Both the position numbers and the translations under genes were made by a program. From positions 39,317 to 103,316 of the forward strand of contig RWJK01001907.1 of assembly GCA_004335835.1 (NCBI GenBank): DNA of 64,000 nucleotides. Reading direction: 5' to 3'. Numbering within the stretch: the stretch's first letter is position 1; every line of letters begins with the position of its first letter. Below are positions 13,357 to 23,971 of the stretch, piece by piece. The stretch is from Scenedesmus sp. ARA3 (taxonomy: Eukaryota > Chlorophyta > Chlorophyceae > Sphaeropleales > Scenedesmaceae). Below the pieces are notes generated by a model. The model saw only the letters and a program-made list of their open reading frames with translations, ran no database searches and had not been told where the DNA came from.

Positions 13357-14575
13357 ATGAGCGGGTGAGATGTGCTCGTGCCCGATCCTTGCCCTGGCGC
13401 TCAAGTGCTCAGCAGCAGTGCTGCTGCAGCAGCAGCTGCAGCTGTACAGCAGCTGTTGGGGATTATGTGTACTGGCTGTTCATCTCCTGCTCGCTGCCTC
13501 CGTGCTGCCGCAGCAAACGCAGTAAAGCTGTCACCACCAGCAGAACTGGTGGGCAAGCCAGCAGCTTAGCAGTGGTGCTGCTGGCAGCAGCTGGAGTGGG
13601 CTGGTTCTGGTGGCGCCGACGAAAGGATGCCGCAGCAAGTGGAAAGAAGCAGCAGGTACAACGACCTGGTTTGGATGCATGCAGCAAGGATATGCTTCGT
13701 GCTGCAGCACAGCAGTAATGGCAGAAGTCCTGCTGGCTCTGCAGCAGCAGCTCATCAAGCCGTCCCGTGTAATGGTGGTGCTCAGCAGTGTCGATGTCGA
13801 TAAGCAGCAACCTTGCGATCAATGCTGCGCTATACAACAGGCATTCACGCTGCCTGTATGCACTGCTAGTACACATGCACAATGTAACCATCTGCAAAAC
13901 CCTGCGCCTTCCAGGCACCTGCACTGTTGATCATAGCCTGCTCCATCCTCTGCTCATACCCACATTTTGCCAATCTGCCACCACACACCATGCCAACAGG
14001 GCAGCAAGGGAGGCCGCAGCGGGTTTAGGTTCCCAGCAGCAGCACCCAAAGTAGGTGGTGCACGCATTGCCGGCAGCTGCAAGCAGGCGCCAGCGTTCTC
14101 CTTGCCGGCAGCAGCAGCAGCAGGCAGGGCTGGTGGCGCGCGCAAGGGCAACCCCAAGAAGACCAACAAGCAGCAGAGCAAGGAGGAGAAGGCAGCCAAG
14201 AAAGCAGCTAAGTGAGTGCAGAGCACGGGGAGGCTGCTGCAGGACATGTACATGTTTTGTCATTTTACATGTTTGGTGGCTGACTCTGTTGCTTGGTAAC
14301 AGGCCATGGCCAGCAAGCAGCAGCAGAGCGCGGGGCAGGCGCCATAGTACAAGGGCAGTTGCTGCATAGGAATGCATCTGACTGCTGCCAGATGTTGCTG
14401 CTGTGGCAGCTGTCGCCCTGCGTTCGCCTGATGTTGCAGCTCTCATACCAGCTGCCAGGCTACAGCACACATATCTGCAGCGTCTAAAAGTGCCACATCA
14501 GCAGGGCGCACGACATCCTTACACAACCTTCACTGCCAAATTGGCTGCTGCTGCCGCCGCTGCTGCTGCTGCCGC

Positions 14576-14621
<46 letters not shown>

Positions 14622-14795
14622 TCTGGCGTATGCTGCAGGGGCCAAGGCCTGGAGCTCATCCACAATGCGCAGCTGCAGGAGAAGCAGGAACAGGAGGGGC
14701 CAATTACCATTAAGTACGTAGACTTGAACAAGACCAGTGACATATACGACAAAGTGCGGGAGTACCAGGAGACCGGCAAGAAGCGATATCCCTGA
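13357..14795 (+). CDS. Small single-pass membrane protein, unknown function
   Basis: A four-exon model, 13357-13364, 13514-13655, 14000-14211 and 14639-14795, keeps frame throughout and gives 172 residues. I do not recognise the family. The N-terminus is short and basic (MSGKRSKAV), followed by one hydrophobic segment near residues 20-37 (SLAVVLLAAAGVGWFWW), then an RRRK stop-transfer cluster. The middle is Ala/Gly-rich, then a Lys-rich stretch (about 103-120) ending KAAKKAAK. The C-terminal 50 residues look folded or helical (VDLNKTSDIYDKVREY). A single N-terminal anchor with a charged cytosolic part is the inference. A reading without the third splice would stop after KKAAK at 14217. The AG-flanked stretch at about 14303-14369 could be an alternative exon. 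The last intron ends in a long (CTG)n tract against the acceptor. Confidence 0.6.
14564..14622 (+). repeat. (CTG)n tract in the last intron of the small membrane-protein gene
   Basis: About 18 CTG/CCG units in the sense orientation end about 20 bases before the acceptor at 14638. It is one of the clearest of the acceptor-adjacent tracts. Confidence 0.9.
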
Positions 14796-15603
14796 GGCGG
14801 CAGCAGCAGCAGCAACAACAGCAGCCGCTATGGTGGCAGGAAGCCCCAGATGTAGGCCTGGCATGGATGGCTGAAGGTTGAAGTGTTATGCAAGGTGCTG
14901 ATGTAAGGATGTTCGCAGAGGTTCCATCGCTGCCTTGAGGGATTGGCAGGCAGTACAGCAGGTGTTCCTGTACCTGCATGGTTCATTTGGCTTGTTGCTG
15001 CTGCCTGGGTGCCATGCATTGCGAGCACCTGCATTGCTATAAGCATCACCGGCTCTAAACAGCTTAATGCCTTGTGCCGGGCGCTGAAAAGACACTTCCG
15101 ATGCCAAATCAGGTGTTGTCACTGAAGTGACACGGGACGCACGTTTCTGCGTTAAAGCTAACAAGAGGAACTTTCTGCTCAGCTGAATCGACAGTTTATC
15201 ATCAACAGTGGTGTTCTGTTTAGTCTATGGTTGCTGCTGTGGTTGCGTTCCTTCTTCAAAGTCCCGTGTGCTGTTGCCCGCATTCCATTCTGCGACGACA
15301 CATCAAAGCCCTTCGCAACATTTGTTGGTGCTTTTGAAGCCTACTCGGTTTGCGTCTGTTCCCGCCGTTGCTAGCCCGGCACCGCTCCCGGAGCCAGGTC
15401 ATCTTGCTTTCTCGACGCCGATCCGTGCATGTTCCTCCGCCATACACGACAATAATGGGATTTAAACCTATAAGTGTCTGTTTTAGTGGTCACAATTGAC
15501 GTAGGTTGAGGGATAAGGCTTCAAAGTCATTGGACAGCAGCAAGCCCTACTTGTATAGGGCTGCTCCACAGCGCTCCCTTGCCGCGAGCAGCACGCAAGC
15601 AGC
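14796..15603. other. Intergenic
   Basis: 0.8 kb between two plus-strand genes. It should hold the 3' end of the membrane-protein gene and the promoter of the CNNM gene. No gene, RNA or repeat is recognisable. The stretch 15160-15500 is markedly poorer in CAG/CTG than its surroundings. Confidence 0.5.
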
Positions 15604-18600
15604 ATGGCGGAGCCTTTATCAGACATGCAGCACGGCCATGAGGCCCTGTCGCCTGGCTTGGAGACTGGCTATGCGCTTGCAGTGGTGGGGCTGGTGATTG
15701 GCGCTGGCCTCATGTCTGGTCTCACTCTGGGCCTGCTCTCACTGGACGTAATGGACCTAGAGGTAGGGATGCATGCTTAAGTTTACATTTCATGCTAGAA
15801 AGTTTTAGGAACAGCTAGCTCAGAATCCTCAGTGGTGTTGTGCCGTTTTGCAGGACAGTGCGATGTTGGCAGCATGCCTGCATGAGCAGCTGCTGCATTG
15901 CTGCTGAGGCTTTGCAAGCAGCAGCAGCACAACCTACAAGCCCAATCGTGCATTTAGGGTCGTGTGAAGGCAGATGCTGGGACAACTACTGGGGTGCTGT
16001 TGACAGGTGCTGCCCACCTTGTCACCCCCGATAGCTCTTTCCCCACCACATCATCCTATCTGGCGCTCCTGTTCACTCTGTTCCTACATATGCTGCTGTC
16101 ATTATTGCCACAGGTCATCCGAGCCTCAGGCACCCGCAAGCAGCGCGACTCAGCAGCGCGGCTGATCCGCCTCGTTAGCAAGCCGCACTGGCTGCTGTGC
16201 ACGCTGCTGCTGTGTAATGCGGTATGCATGGAGGCGCTGCCGCTGTTTTTGGATAGGCTGCTGAACCCAGTTGGAGCGATCCTGCTGTCAGTCACGTGCA
16301 TCCTGGTGTTTGGCGAGATCATCCCGCAGGCGGTGTGCTCCAGGTGGGGTTTGAACAGGCGCTGGCAGCAGCTGCCCGCAGCGCATTGCACCAGCAGCAG
16401 CAGTAGCAGCAGCAGCGACAGCCCAGGAATGGCAGCGGTGCCCCGTATGCTGTGTGTGGTGGGCTCAGTGATAGCAGCTTTTTATATTGCATTTGCCATC
16501 TCAACCGCCTGCGGCACACGCTGCTTCACACACACGTGCATGTGCGGCGTGGCGATTGGTACCCCGTGTGCGCCCCACTGGTGCGCGGCTTGGTGACTGT
16601 GTGCAGCCCTGTCACGTGGCCGCTGGGCAAGCTGCTGGACTGCGTGCTGGGCTAGGCTAATCCACCCACCCAGTCACCACCTAAATCTTGCTATCAACTT
16701 ATGAGCTACGCATCTGATAGGCCTGCTGCCCGCTGTCTGGTGCCTGCGATGCGTATCTTCCCCTGTCTCCTAAAACGCTTTCGCAGGTACGGCGTGGCGA
16801 TTGGCGCAGCATGTGCGCCAATGGTGCGCGCGCTCATGTTTGTGTGCAGCCCTGTCACGTGGCCGTTGGGCAAGCTGCTGGACTGCGTGTTAGGGCACGA
16901 GGAGATCACCATGAAGCGGCGCGAGCTGAAGGCTATGGTGCAGCTGCACGGGGAGAATGCAGGTGGGCAGCAGGGCGGGAAATTGATTAGTTTGAAATGG
17001 TGTCTGTAGCTGGGCCATGAAGAAGCGGCGCGAGCCATGGTGCAACTGCACGGGGAGAATGCAGGTGCGCTGGAGGGTTAATAGCAACTCTGTGTGACTC
17101 GTCTGCAGCAGGCCCAGCCACATGCTGGGCCATGAGGTTGTGTGTAGCTGGGCCATGAGGAAACGGCGCGAGCTGAAGGCCATGGTGCAACTGCACGGGG
17201 AGAACTGAGATGCGCTGGGGGGTAAATAGCAAATTTGTATATATAGAACGTCTGCAGCAGGGCCAGCCACAGGCCTGGCTGTCTGGTGCGGTGTCTTGAC
17301 ACAGCCTGCTTGCCAGCGCCTGAGATGAAGTGCTGGTATGCGAGCAGCTGCTCTTGTCTGGTGTGTTGGCTGTTGGCATGGCAAGCTCCGCTGACTGCAC
17401 AGGCCTAGGCGCATCTGCTGCTATAAAACGAGGTGTGGTCAGCATTGTGCAGCTGCACGTGTCTTGACTGACTTCCTTGTTGCGGAGGCAGCTGAACTGC
17501 AATTTTACCTGTTGTATGCATGCCTGCCTGCCTCTGTGTCGCTGCAGGCCTGGGTGGGGGGCTGACCCACCAGGAGGTGGCAGTCATACATGGCGCGATG
17601 GACCTGACGAACAAGACGGCGCTGTCAAGCATGACACCGTTTGACAAGGTGCGCAGCAAGCAAGGGGCACGCACTGGTGTGATGTAGCTGCTGAGTTGGA
17701 TGCACGATCAGCTGTTTGGCTGCCTTTTGTGTTTCTGCAACTGCAGGTGTTGCGCTGGACGAGGCACTGGTGTCTGCTTGCCTATTTGCCTGATTGTGTA
17801 AGTGGCTGACTGTCTGCGCTGCATGGCAGGTGGTCAAGCTGAGGGAGACGCTGAGCTGGCGAATGCACTGGATGACCCGGTTGGCTGACTGTTCCGCTGC
17901 AAATGCATGCTCCTCTGTGCTACATTGCAGGTGTTCAAGCTGAGTGAGGATGCTGAGCTGGACGAGGCGCTGGTCACGCGTGTGCTGCAGAGCGGGCACA
18001 GCCGACTGCCCGTGTACAGGTGCGACGGCAGGCAGCAGGCAGTAGGTCGCATCAAGGTACATAGTAATAGAGGCCTCACATGCATCTGCTGCTGCTGCTG
18101 CTACCCTGCTTGCCATGTACCATGCAAAGATCTTACAGCAGTGTGCAGCTGCAACCTGCTTGCAAATGGAATCTGCTGGGCAGCGATGTGGAGACGCCCG
18201 CACTTGCATTTGCAACCCACAAGGACGCCAACCAGACGGACATTTTATAGGGCTGGTGCTGGTGAAGGAGCTGCTGCAGTTCCTCTAGTCACAATTGACC
18301 CTGCCGAGTATTTGCCTGCTGCAACACAACACGGCAATGCAGGGGCTCCAACACGCAGGACATCGTTGGGCTGGTGCTGGTGATCGAGCTGCTGCAGTTC
18401 TTGCTACATGTGCGCCTGTTAATCTCTGCTGGCCACAAAACCCTTAAATCTGCTGTGAAACGCACCGCAGGGGCTCCAACCAGACGGACATCATCGGCCT
18501 CGTCCTGGTGAAGGAGCTGCTGCAGTTCTGGCGCAGCCCCGGCACGCCGCGCGTGGGGCAGCTGGACGTGCGCTACATGCCGCGCATCCCAGCAGACACG

Positions 18601-21600
18601 CCCATGTTTGACGTGCTGCGCCTGTTCCAGGTGCGCTGCGGATTCATGTGTTTCTTTGTCTGCGGCTGATAGATGCTGCGCATGTCCGCAGACACACCCA
18701 TGTTCGACATGCTGCGCCTGTTCCAGGTGCGCTGCGGCTGTATGTGTTGCTTGCTGTGCGGCTGATGGCTGCCGCGCATCCCCACAGGCACGTCCATGTT
18801 TGACGTGCTGCGCCTGTTCCAGGTGGGCAGTGTGCCCATGTCTCTTGTGTGTAATGAGCATGAGCATTGTGCTGCTTCAGGTGTTAGCCACGTGGTGCTG
18901 CTCATTGCTCAGTTGCTACGCGTCATGCGTCGTCAGGCTCCGCTCTGGATTGTCTCACGTGCTTGCTTGTCTGCTGTGTATATGCAGACCGGCAACAGCC
19001 ACATGGCGTTGCTGATGGCCCCAAGCGGCTCCGACATAGAAGAGCTCAAGCGCACACGGGGGCGCCTGGCCAGCAGGGACGTAGACAACAGCACTGACGC
19101 CGGCAACAACAACAGCAACAGCAACAGTGTAGGCCAGCTGTTTGGCGTTGACAGTGGTGCACTGCTGCTAATGCCAGAAGAGGAGCAAGGCACAAGGCGA
19201 AGGAGTAGCGAGGAGGGCCGCCAGCCCGGCAGCAGCAGCAGCATGACTCGGCGCAAGCAGCCCGAGAAGCGGGTGAGCTGGAAGAACAGCTTTAACAGCT
19301 TCACGAAGCGAGGCAGCCGCAGCCCCTCACCGGTGGATGAGGCGGAGCAGCAGCTGCAGGAGCTGGGCTGCACGCAGCAGCAGCAGCAGCAGCAGCAGAC
19401 AGCTGGCCAGGCGTACATTGCGCTGGACATCATTCAGCCGCCGGCAGCAGACGTCTTCGGCAGCAGCCACAGCAGCATCAACGGCAGCAGCACAGGCGGC
19501 GCATTGGCGCTCACTGCACCGCAGCCGAGTGCAGCAGCGGCAGCTGCTGCGCCTGGCCCTGCAGGAGCAGCCGCAGCTGCTGCTGCTGCTGCACATGCAT
19601 TCAAGAGCCACCAGGGCAGCGGCGCTAATGCTGCTAAGGGTGGCAGCGGCGGCTGTGCTGGGCTGCTGCCTGAGGTGCCTGTGGGCATCATCACGTTAGA
19701 GGATGTTATGGAGGAGCTGCTGCAGGTGGGTCTAGGGTTTGAAAGGGTGACTGGTGTTGATAACATGGGCTGGCGCATTGTTATGTATTGGTGTGCCTGT
19801 GGGTATCATTACGCTGGAGGATGTCAAAGAGGAGCTGCTGCAGGTGGGTAGGGAGGTTGTGGCTGGCAACTGCAGGGCTATGGGGGGACTGTTAATCATG
19901 GTCGGGGTAGGGCTAGCCGTTGGTGCCTGAGTGGGTGCCTTTGCTCATCTCTCCTGAGGTGTGTTGGGGTTCGCCGCTGCTGCGGCAGAGCACCTTGCGA
20001 AGCAGCTGCTGTGGGTGTGAGGTGTGTGCTGCGACTGTGGCCTTCTGGCTGCGAGCATCGCATACATCAAACAACATGTGTGCCGCCGCTGCTGCTGCCC
20101 GCTGCTGCTGCTGCTGCTGCTGCCGCCCAGACGGAGATCATTGACGAGACAGACAAGTTCATGGACAACGAGCAGACGCGGGAGGTGGACATCACGCAGC
20201 TCATGGTGGGTGGGGCCTGCTGCTGCTCATAAGGCTGCCTGCCATGCAGCTTGGTAGTGACAGGCAGTGACACGCAACAACCACAACTGTGCTTGGTTTA
20301 AGGCAGCAGGACGAGGGCAGCCTGTTGCATTACGGAGGCACATCTGGCAGGCACAGCTGGCACATCTGGCCAGGCTGCTCGGCGGGCAGCGAAAGGCAGT
20401 GACAGGCAGTGACAGGCAGTGACAGGCAGCCGTGATGATGCCTACTAGGCACAGAGAAAAAAGGATGACAGCCTGTTGCATTATGCACAGACTCCCGCAT
20501 GCATGCAGAGCCCAGGCACAGCTTGTGCTGCTCACTGCTGCAACTTGAGGCGTATGTGTGCAGCACACGCCTGTGGTGTTCTGGCAGCTGCAGCCAGTGC
20601 ATTCCTCTCTGCACAGAGGCAATAGCCACGCCTACTGGTGCAGCATCTGACTCCTGCCTTGCTTCTGCTGACATGCACTGCTGAATGCATTCATGCGTAT
20701 TGTGTGCTGGGGGCTGGCGCTAAGGCAGTCGCTTCCCTGTTGAGGCAACACCTGCACCAAGTAATGCTGCATCTGACTCCTGCCTCTTCTGCTGCTGCCA
20801 TGCACTGCTGTGGACAACCTTGCAGGGTGGCCTGCCGCCCCACCTGCAGCAGCTGCTGCGTGCTGAGATGCTGGCAGCTGCGCAGCACTTTATAAAAACC
20901 TCGGCATGGATGCCGCCAGGCTCTGACCTAAGCCCTAGCAGCATACGCGCAACAGCAGCAATGCGCGTGCGGGCCAGCAGCGGCATGGCGGCTGCTGGCA
21001 ACAGTGTGGCCGCGGCAGCAGCGGCAGCAGCAGCAGCGGCAGCAGCGGCAGCAGCAGCAGCGGCAGCAGCGGCAGCAGCTGGGGTTGGCAGTGCAGCCAA
21101 CGCGCATGCTGCTGCTGCTGGCAATGCAGGTGCTGTGCGGCCGCTTGCGTCTGCGTCTGGATCAGTCAGCAAGTCAACTCCAAACCTAGCTGCGATGATG
21201 GGGTGGAGCAGGAGATCTGATCCAGGAAGCACGGCAGGAGCAGCAGCAGCAGCAGGATCTGCTGCTGCTGCTGCTGGTTCTGTGCAGGGGCCGCCGGTAT
21301 CATTGGCTGGTGCCGCCACAGCAGCTGCACCGCTGGTGATGCCATCGCGGATCCGCACACAGCCAGCAGCAGCAGCAGCAGCAGCAGCATCACGTGCTGC
21401 TGCATCTCCCAGGGTTGGGCCAGCAGCAGCAGCAGCAGCAGCGGCGGCAGCAGCAGCGCTGGAAGTTGAGGGGCGAGCCAGCAGCGGTGGCGGCAGCGGC
21501 AAGGCAAAGATATTCAAATCGGTCTCGCTGCGGTCGCTTGGGGCGTCTGCAAATGGGGCAGACGAGGAGGAAGGTGACAGTGCTTTAGTTGGGACGCCGT

Positions 21601-21635
21601 CAGTGACCTTGGGCCGCAGCACGTCTGCAGATTAG
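15604..21635 (+). CDS. CNNM/CorC-type transporter (DUF21 + CBS pair)
   Basis: Nine exons in frame: 15604-15762, 16114-16343, 16787-16962, 17548-17648, 17931-18019, 18471-18630, 18988-19725, 20131-20205, 20826-21635; 845 residues. The DUF21 membrane domain is clear: GAGLMSGLTLGLLSLDVMDLE in the first exon, then LLCNAVCMEALPLFLDRL and LVFGEIIPQAVCSR. The CBS pair follows: LSEDAELDEALVTRVLQSGH with SRLPVYR and IIGLVLVKELL (CBS1), and GNSHMALLM ... VGIITLEDVMEELL, then EIIDETDKFMDN (CBS2). Known members move or regulate divalent cations, mainly Mg2+, at the plasma membrane or organelles. CBS2 is split by about 230 residues rich in Ser, Gln and Ala, and the C-terminal 270 residues are Ala-rich and probably disordered. 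Most introns hold exon-edge arrays. Substrate cannot be told from sequence. Confidence 0.93.
16546..16654 (+). repeat. Partial upstream copy of CNNM exon 3
   Basis: A diverged copy of the start of exon 3 (GVAIG...CAP, then VCSPVTWPLGKLLDCVLG) precedes the true exon at 16787. It breaks frame internally and ends in a stop (GGC TAG) where the true exon continues, so it is not usable as coding sequence. Confidence 0.85.
16908..17212 (+). repeat. Exon-edge array: CNNM exon 3 end plus donor, 3 copies
   Basis: The end of exon 3 (MKRRELKAMVQLHGENAG, donor GTGGGC) is repeated at about 17018-17066 and 17152-17212. The first copy keeps an AG|GTGCGC donor. In the second the donor is degraded (GAACTGAG). 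Confidence 0.88.
17735..17985 (+). repeat. Exon-edge array: CNNM exon 5 start, 3 copies
   Basis: The acceptor and start of exon 5 (true start 17931, VFKLSEDAELDEAL) have diverged copies at about 17745-17790 and 17829-17870, each after a GCAG. Confidence 0.75.
18213..18530 (+). repeat. Exon-edge array: CNNM exon 6 start, 3 copies
   Basis: The start of exon 6 (true start 18471, SNQTDIIGLVLVKELLQF) is repeated at about 18222-18285 and 18341-18402, with stops or changes in the copies. Confidence 0.85.
18590..18825 (+). repeat. Exon-edge array: CNNM exon 6 end plus donor, 3 copies
   Basis: The exon 6 end (MPRIPADTPMFDVLRLFQ, donor GTGCGC at 18631) is repeated ending near 18727 and 18822, both followed by GTG-type donors (GTGCGC and GTGGGC). 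Any of the three donors could be used in principle. Confidence 0.88.
19672..19845 (+). repeat. Exon-edge pair: CNNM exon 7 end plus donor
   Basis: The exon 7 end (VPVGIITLEDVMEELLQ plus GTGGGT) recurs at about 19793-19842 as VPVGIITLEDVKEELLQ plus GTGGGT. Confidence 0.9.
20371..20435 (+). repeat. Short decamer tandem repeat
   Basis: The unit GGCAGTGACA is repeated about four times in a CNNM intron, with a further copy near 20262. Confidence 0.8.
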
Positions 21636-23971
21636 GCGCGCCAGCTGGGCAAGGCATGCTGCGTTGTTCCTGCGACGTATGCATTATATTGCATTTGCTG
21701 CTGTCATGCTGTGTTTGGTGGAGAAACGCAATGCTATGAGTGTGGCGCTGTTGTGATTTTGTAGGTTGGGAAAATGCGCACTGCCAGCAGTGCATGTGTG
21801 ACTCAAGCTGAGGGTTGCCTCCACACATGCCTGCAGGTGGTGGCGGCTGTTGCAACTCGCCGCTTTTAGATGCATCTTCTTCCTTGGTTTGATGCTTTTC
21901 TATAAAGACATTGCCGAGGATTCAGCACGTTTACGGTTGCTGTAGGGCAGGTGCTGTCACACTTGCAGGGGCGTGCAGCAGTACAGCAAGTCAGCTATCA
22001 GGTTCAGCCGCCTTGCAAAGAGTTTTTTGATTGCTGTTGGCTAACCCAACAGGTTATGGAGCCTACGCAGCAGTTCAAAACCACAGCACACTTGCGGAGG
22101 AGTGCCTACAGATTTGGTGTTGAGACAATGAGCTCGTGTTGGTGCAGGGTGGCGTGTGTGGAGAGTTTGAGCCCCAGCAGCTGGTGAACGCTTGCACTCT
22201 TTGCTCGAAACGTAACATTGCATGCACCATCCGCAAGGGTGGGCATCCCAAGTGGAGCCGCAGAAATGCTCACAGGGTTGCATTACATGGCCTGCAGGTT
22301 GCATGCATGGCTGATGTGGCGCATGGGTGCCGACAGGAGTGCAGCATGCACATGTTAGCACTGCTCACTCTGGGTTTATTATGATGGTGACATGATGGTG
22401 GTGGTGAGGATGCTGTGATGTTAGTACTGCTCACTAACAGAATAGATTGTCAATAACACGCTGGACGCTGGATAGCCAGTTTCTTTATCGCCGTGAGTCC
22501 CACCATGTGCCAAGTCGCTCAGGCGCATGGCTGACAATCAGCCCAGCGAGGTGTTTGACTGCTTACTTGCTGCTTGTGCTGCGTAAATTGCTGTGGTATG
22601 TTGAGTTTTGCTATCCTCTTTGCTGCTGGCTAGTTTTTTACGTGGGGTGTGCGGGAGGGCAGGCTGTTGCGGCTGCTGCCGAGGCGACCAGGTGTGTTTG
22701 CAGCTGCTGTGGCAAGTGTCATGTCACGTTTTGGAGCACTCCCCGGGGCGCCGGGCCGGCGCTCCCTCTGGATGCAGCAGCAGCAGCAGCAGCAGCAGCA
22801 AACAGTGCATGCCATCATGCATGATGCAACTTGATCATGCATGCCATCGTGATGGCAGCCGCTGCTCCTCTGTTTTCATGTGCTGTGGCGCTGACTCAGC
22901 GCAGCTTTGTGATGGGTGAGTGTGCTGTGCACACCGCACGCAGCCCTGATGCAGCTGCTGTAGTGTGGATATCCGTCCCTTGATGGGAGTTACCTTTTGG
23001 GCGTTTGAACTGAACTGTAGTGTTGTGCTCAGCTGCAGACAAAGTGGTGCCACCAGGGCAAGTTGAAGCCTCACTGGCTTAGCAGCAATGGCACCTCACG
23101 TGTATGATGCTGCATGCATGGGGTTTTGTGAAAAAAAGGATTATGTTGGCTGCATGGTGCTTTGGCTTGGCCGACACTGCGCGTTGGTCTGAACACTTTG
23201 CGTTGACTTTTCAACAAGTCTGCAAGGTTGCACAGTGGCAGTATGACGTTGCTACCTTGCACCTCCCGTTTATGCTGGTCTGACGGACGGTCGTGCGTGG
23301 TTGGTTGAACTTTGTGCCTGAGCATTACCGTACAGCAGGTTATTGTCATGGTTTGGTTTGCCATAGCTTGGCCTTTAAGTGCGGTAAACCATTTGATGTT
23401 GACATTGCCTTCTGGATGGTCTTCAGTGCAGGCATCAGAGGGTTGGAAACATGAGTTTTTCTCAGCCCATCTTTGAGCTACTGCTCGATGTGGATGGTGT
23501 GCTGCTGTCAGGACTTCACCAGCAGCTTGCTAGATAATGGCATGTAAATCTTTTCAAGAATGGGTCTTCCGAGCGTAGTATGAGCGGTGAAAGGTGGAGG
23601 TCGCCCCTTGTTTGAGTGTGATCAAGTTTTGGCGCGCAACCTGTGCAGGTGGCACCCAGGGCCGCACCGTGCGAGATACGGCGCTTGGGTATCTAGATGT
23701 CAACATAAAACACTGTTTGTTTGGCGTAGACGGGAGGTACAAGCGGATTCGTAGGCCGGAAGTGACATCAGACACACACAACACGGGCCACAACACCGAT
23801 TGTGTTGCAAGCGTCTTCCGGGCGCCTCATGCTGTCATCACGCTTAAGCACGCCGATAAGTATTCAAAACCTAGAGTGGCAGTAAGACCAGTCTGTTGCA
23901 GCAGAAGCAGGCCAACTTCACCCATTGCTGGGCTACCTCCTTCCGGGATCATCCAACCATATACAGGCATC
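21636..23971. other. Intergenic, 2.3 kb
   Basis: 3' region of CNNM and upstream region of the GPI-type gene. Open frames here (for example 22447-22824 and 23594-24106 on plus) show no recognisable domain and their composition fits chance. The stretch from about 23400 to 23970 lacks CAG/CTG runs and may be promoter. A short CAG run lies near 22780-22800. Confidence 0.45.

Noticed and set aside
16546..16654. Alternative CNNM exon 3
   Set aside because: The frame breaks within it and it ends in TAG, so it cannot replace the true exon.
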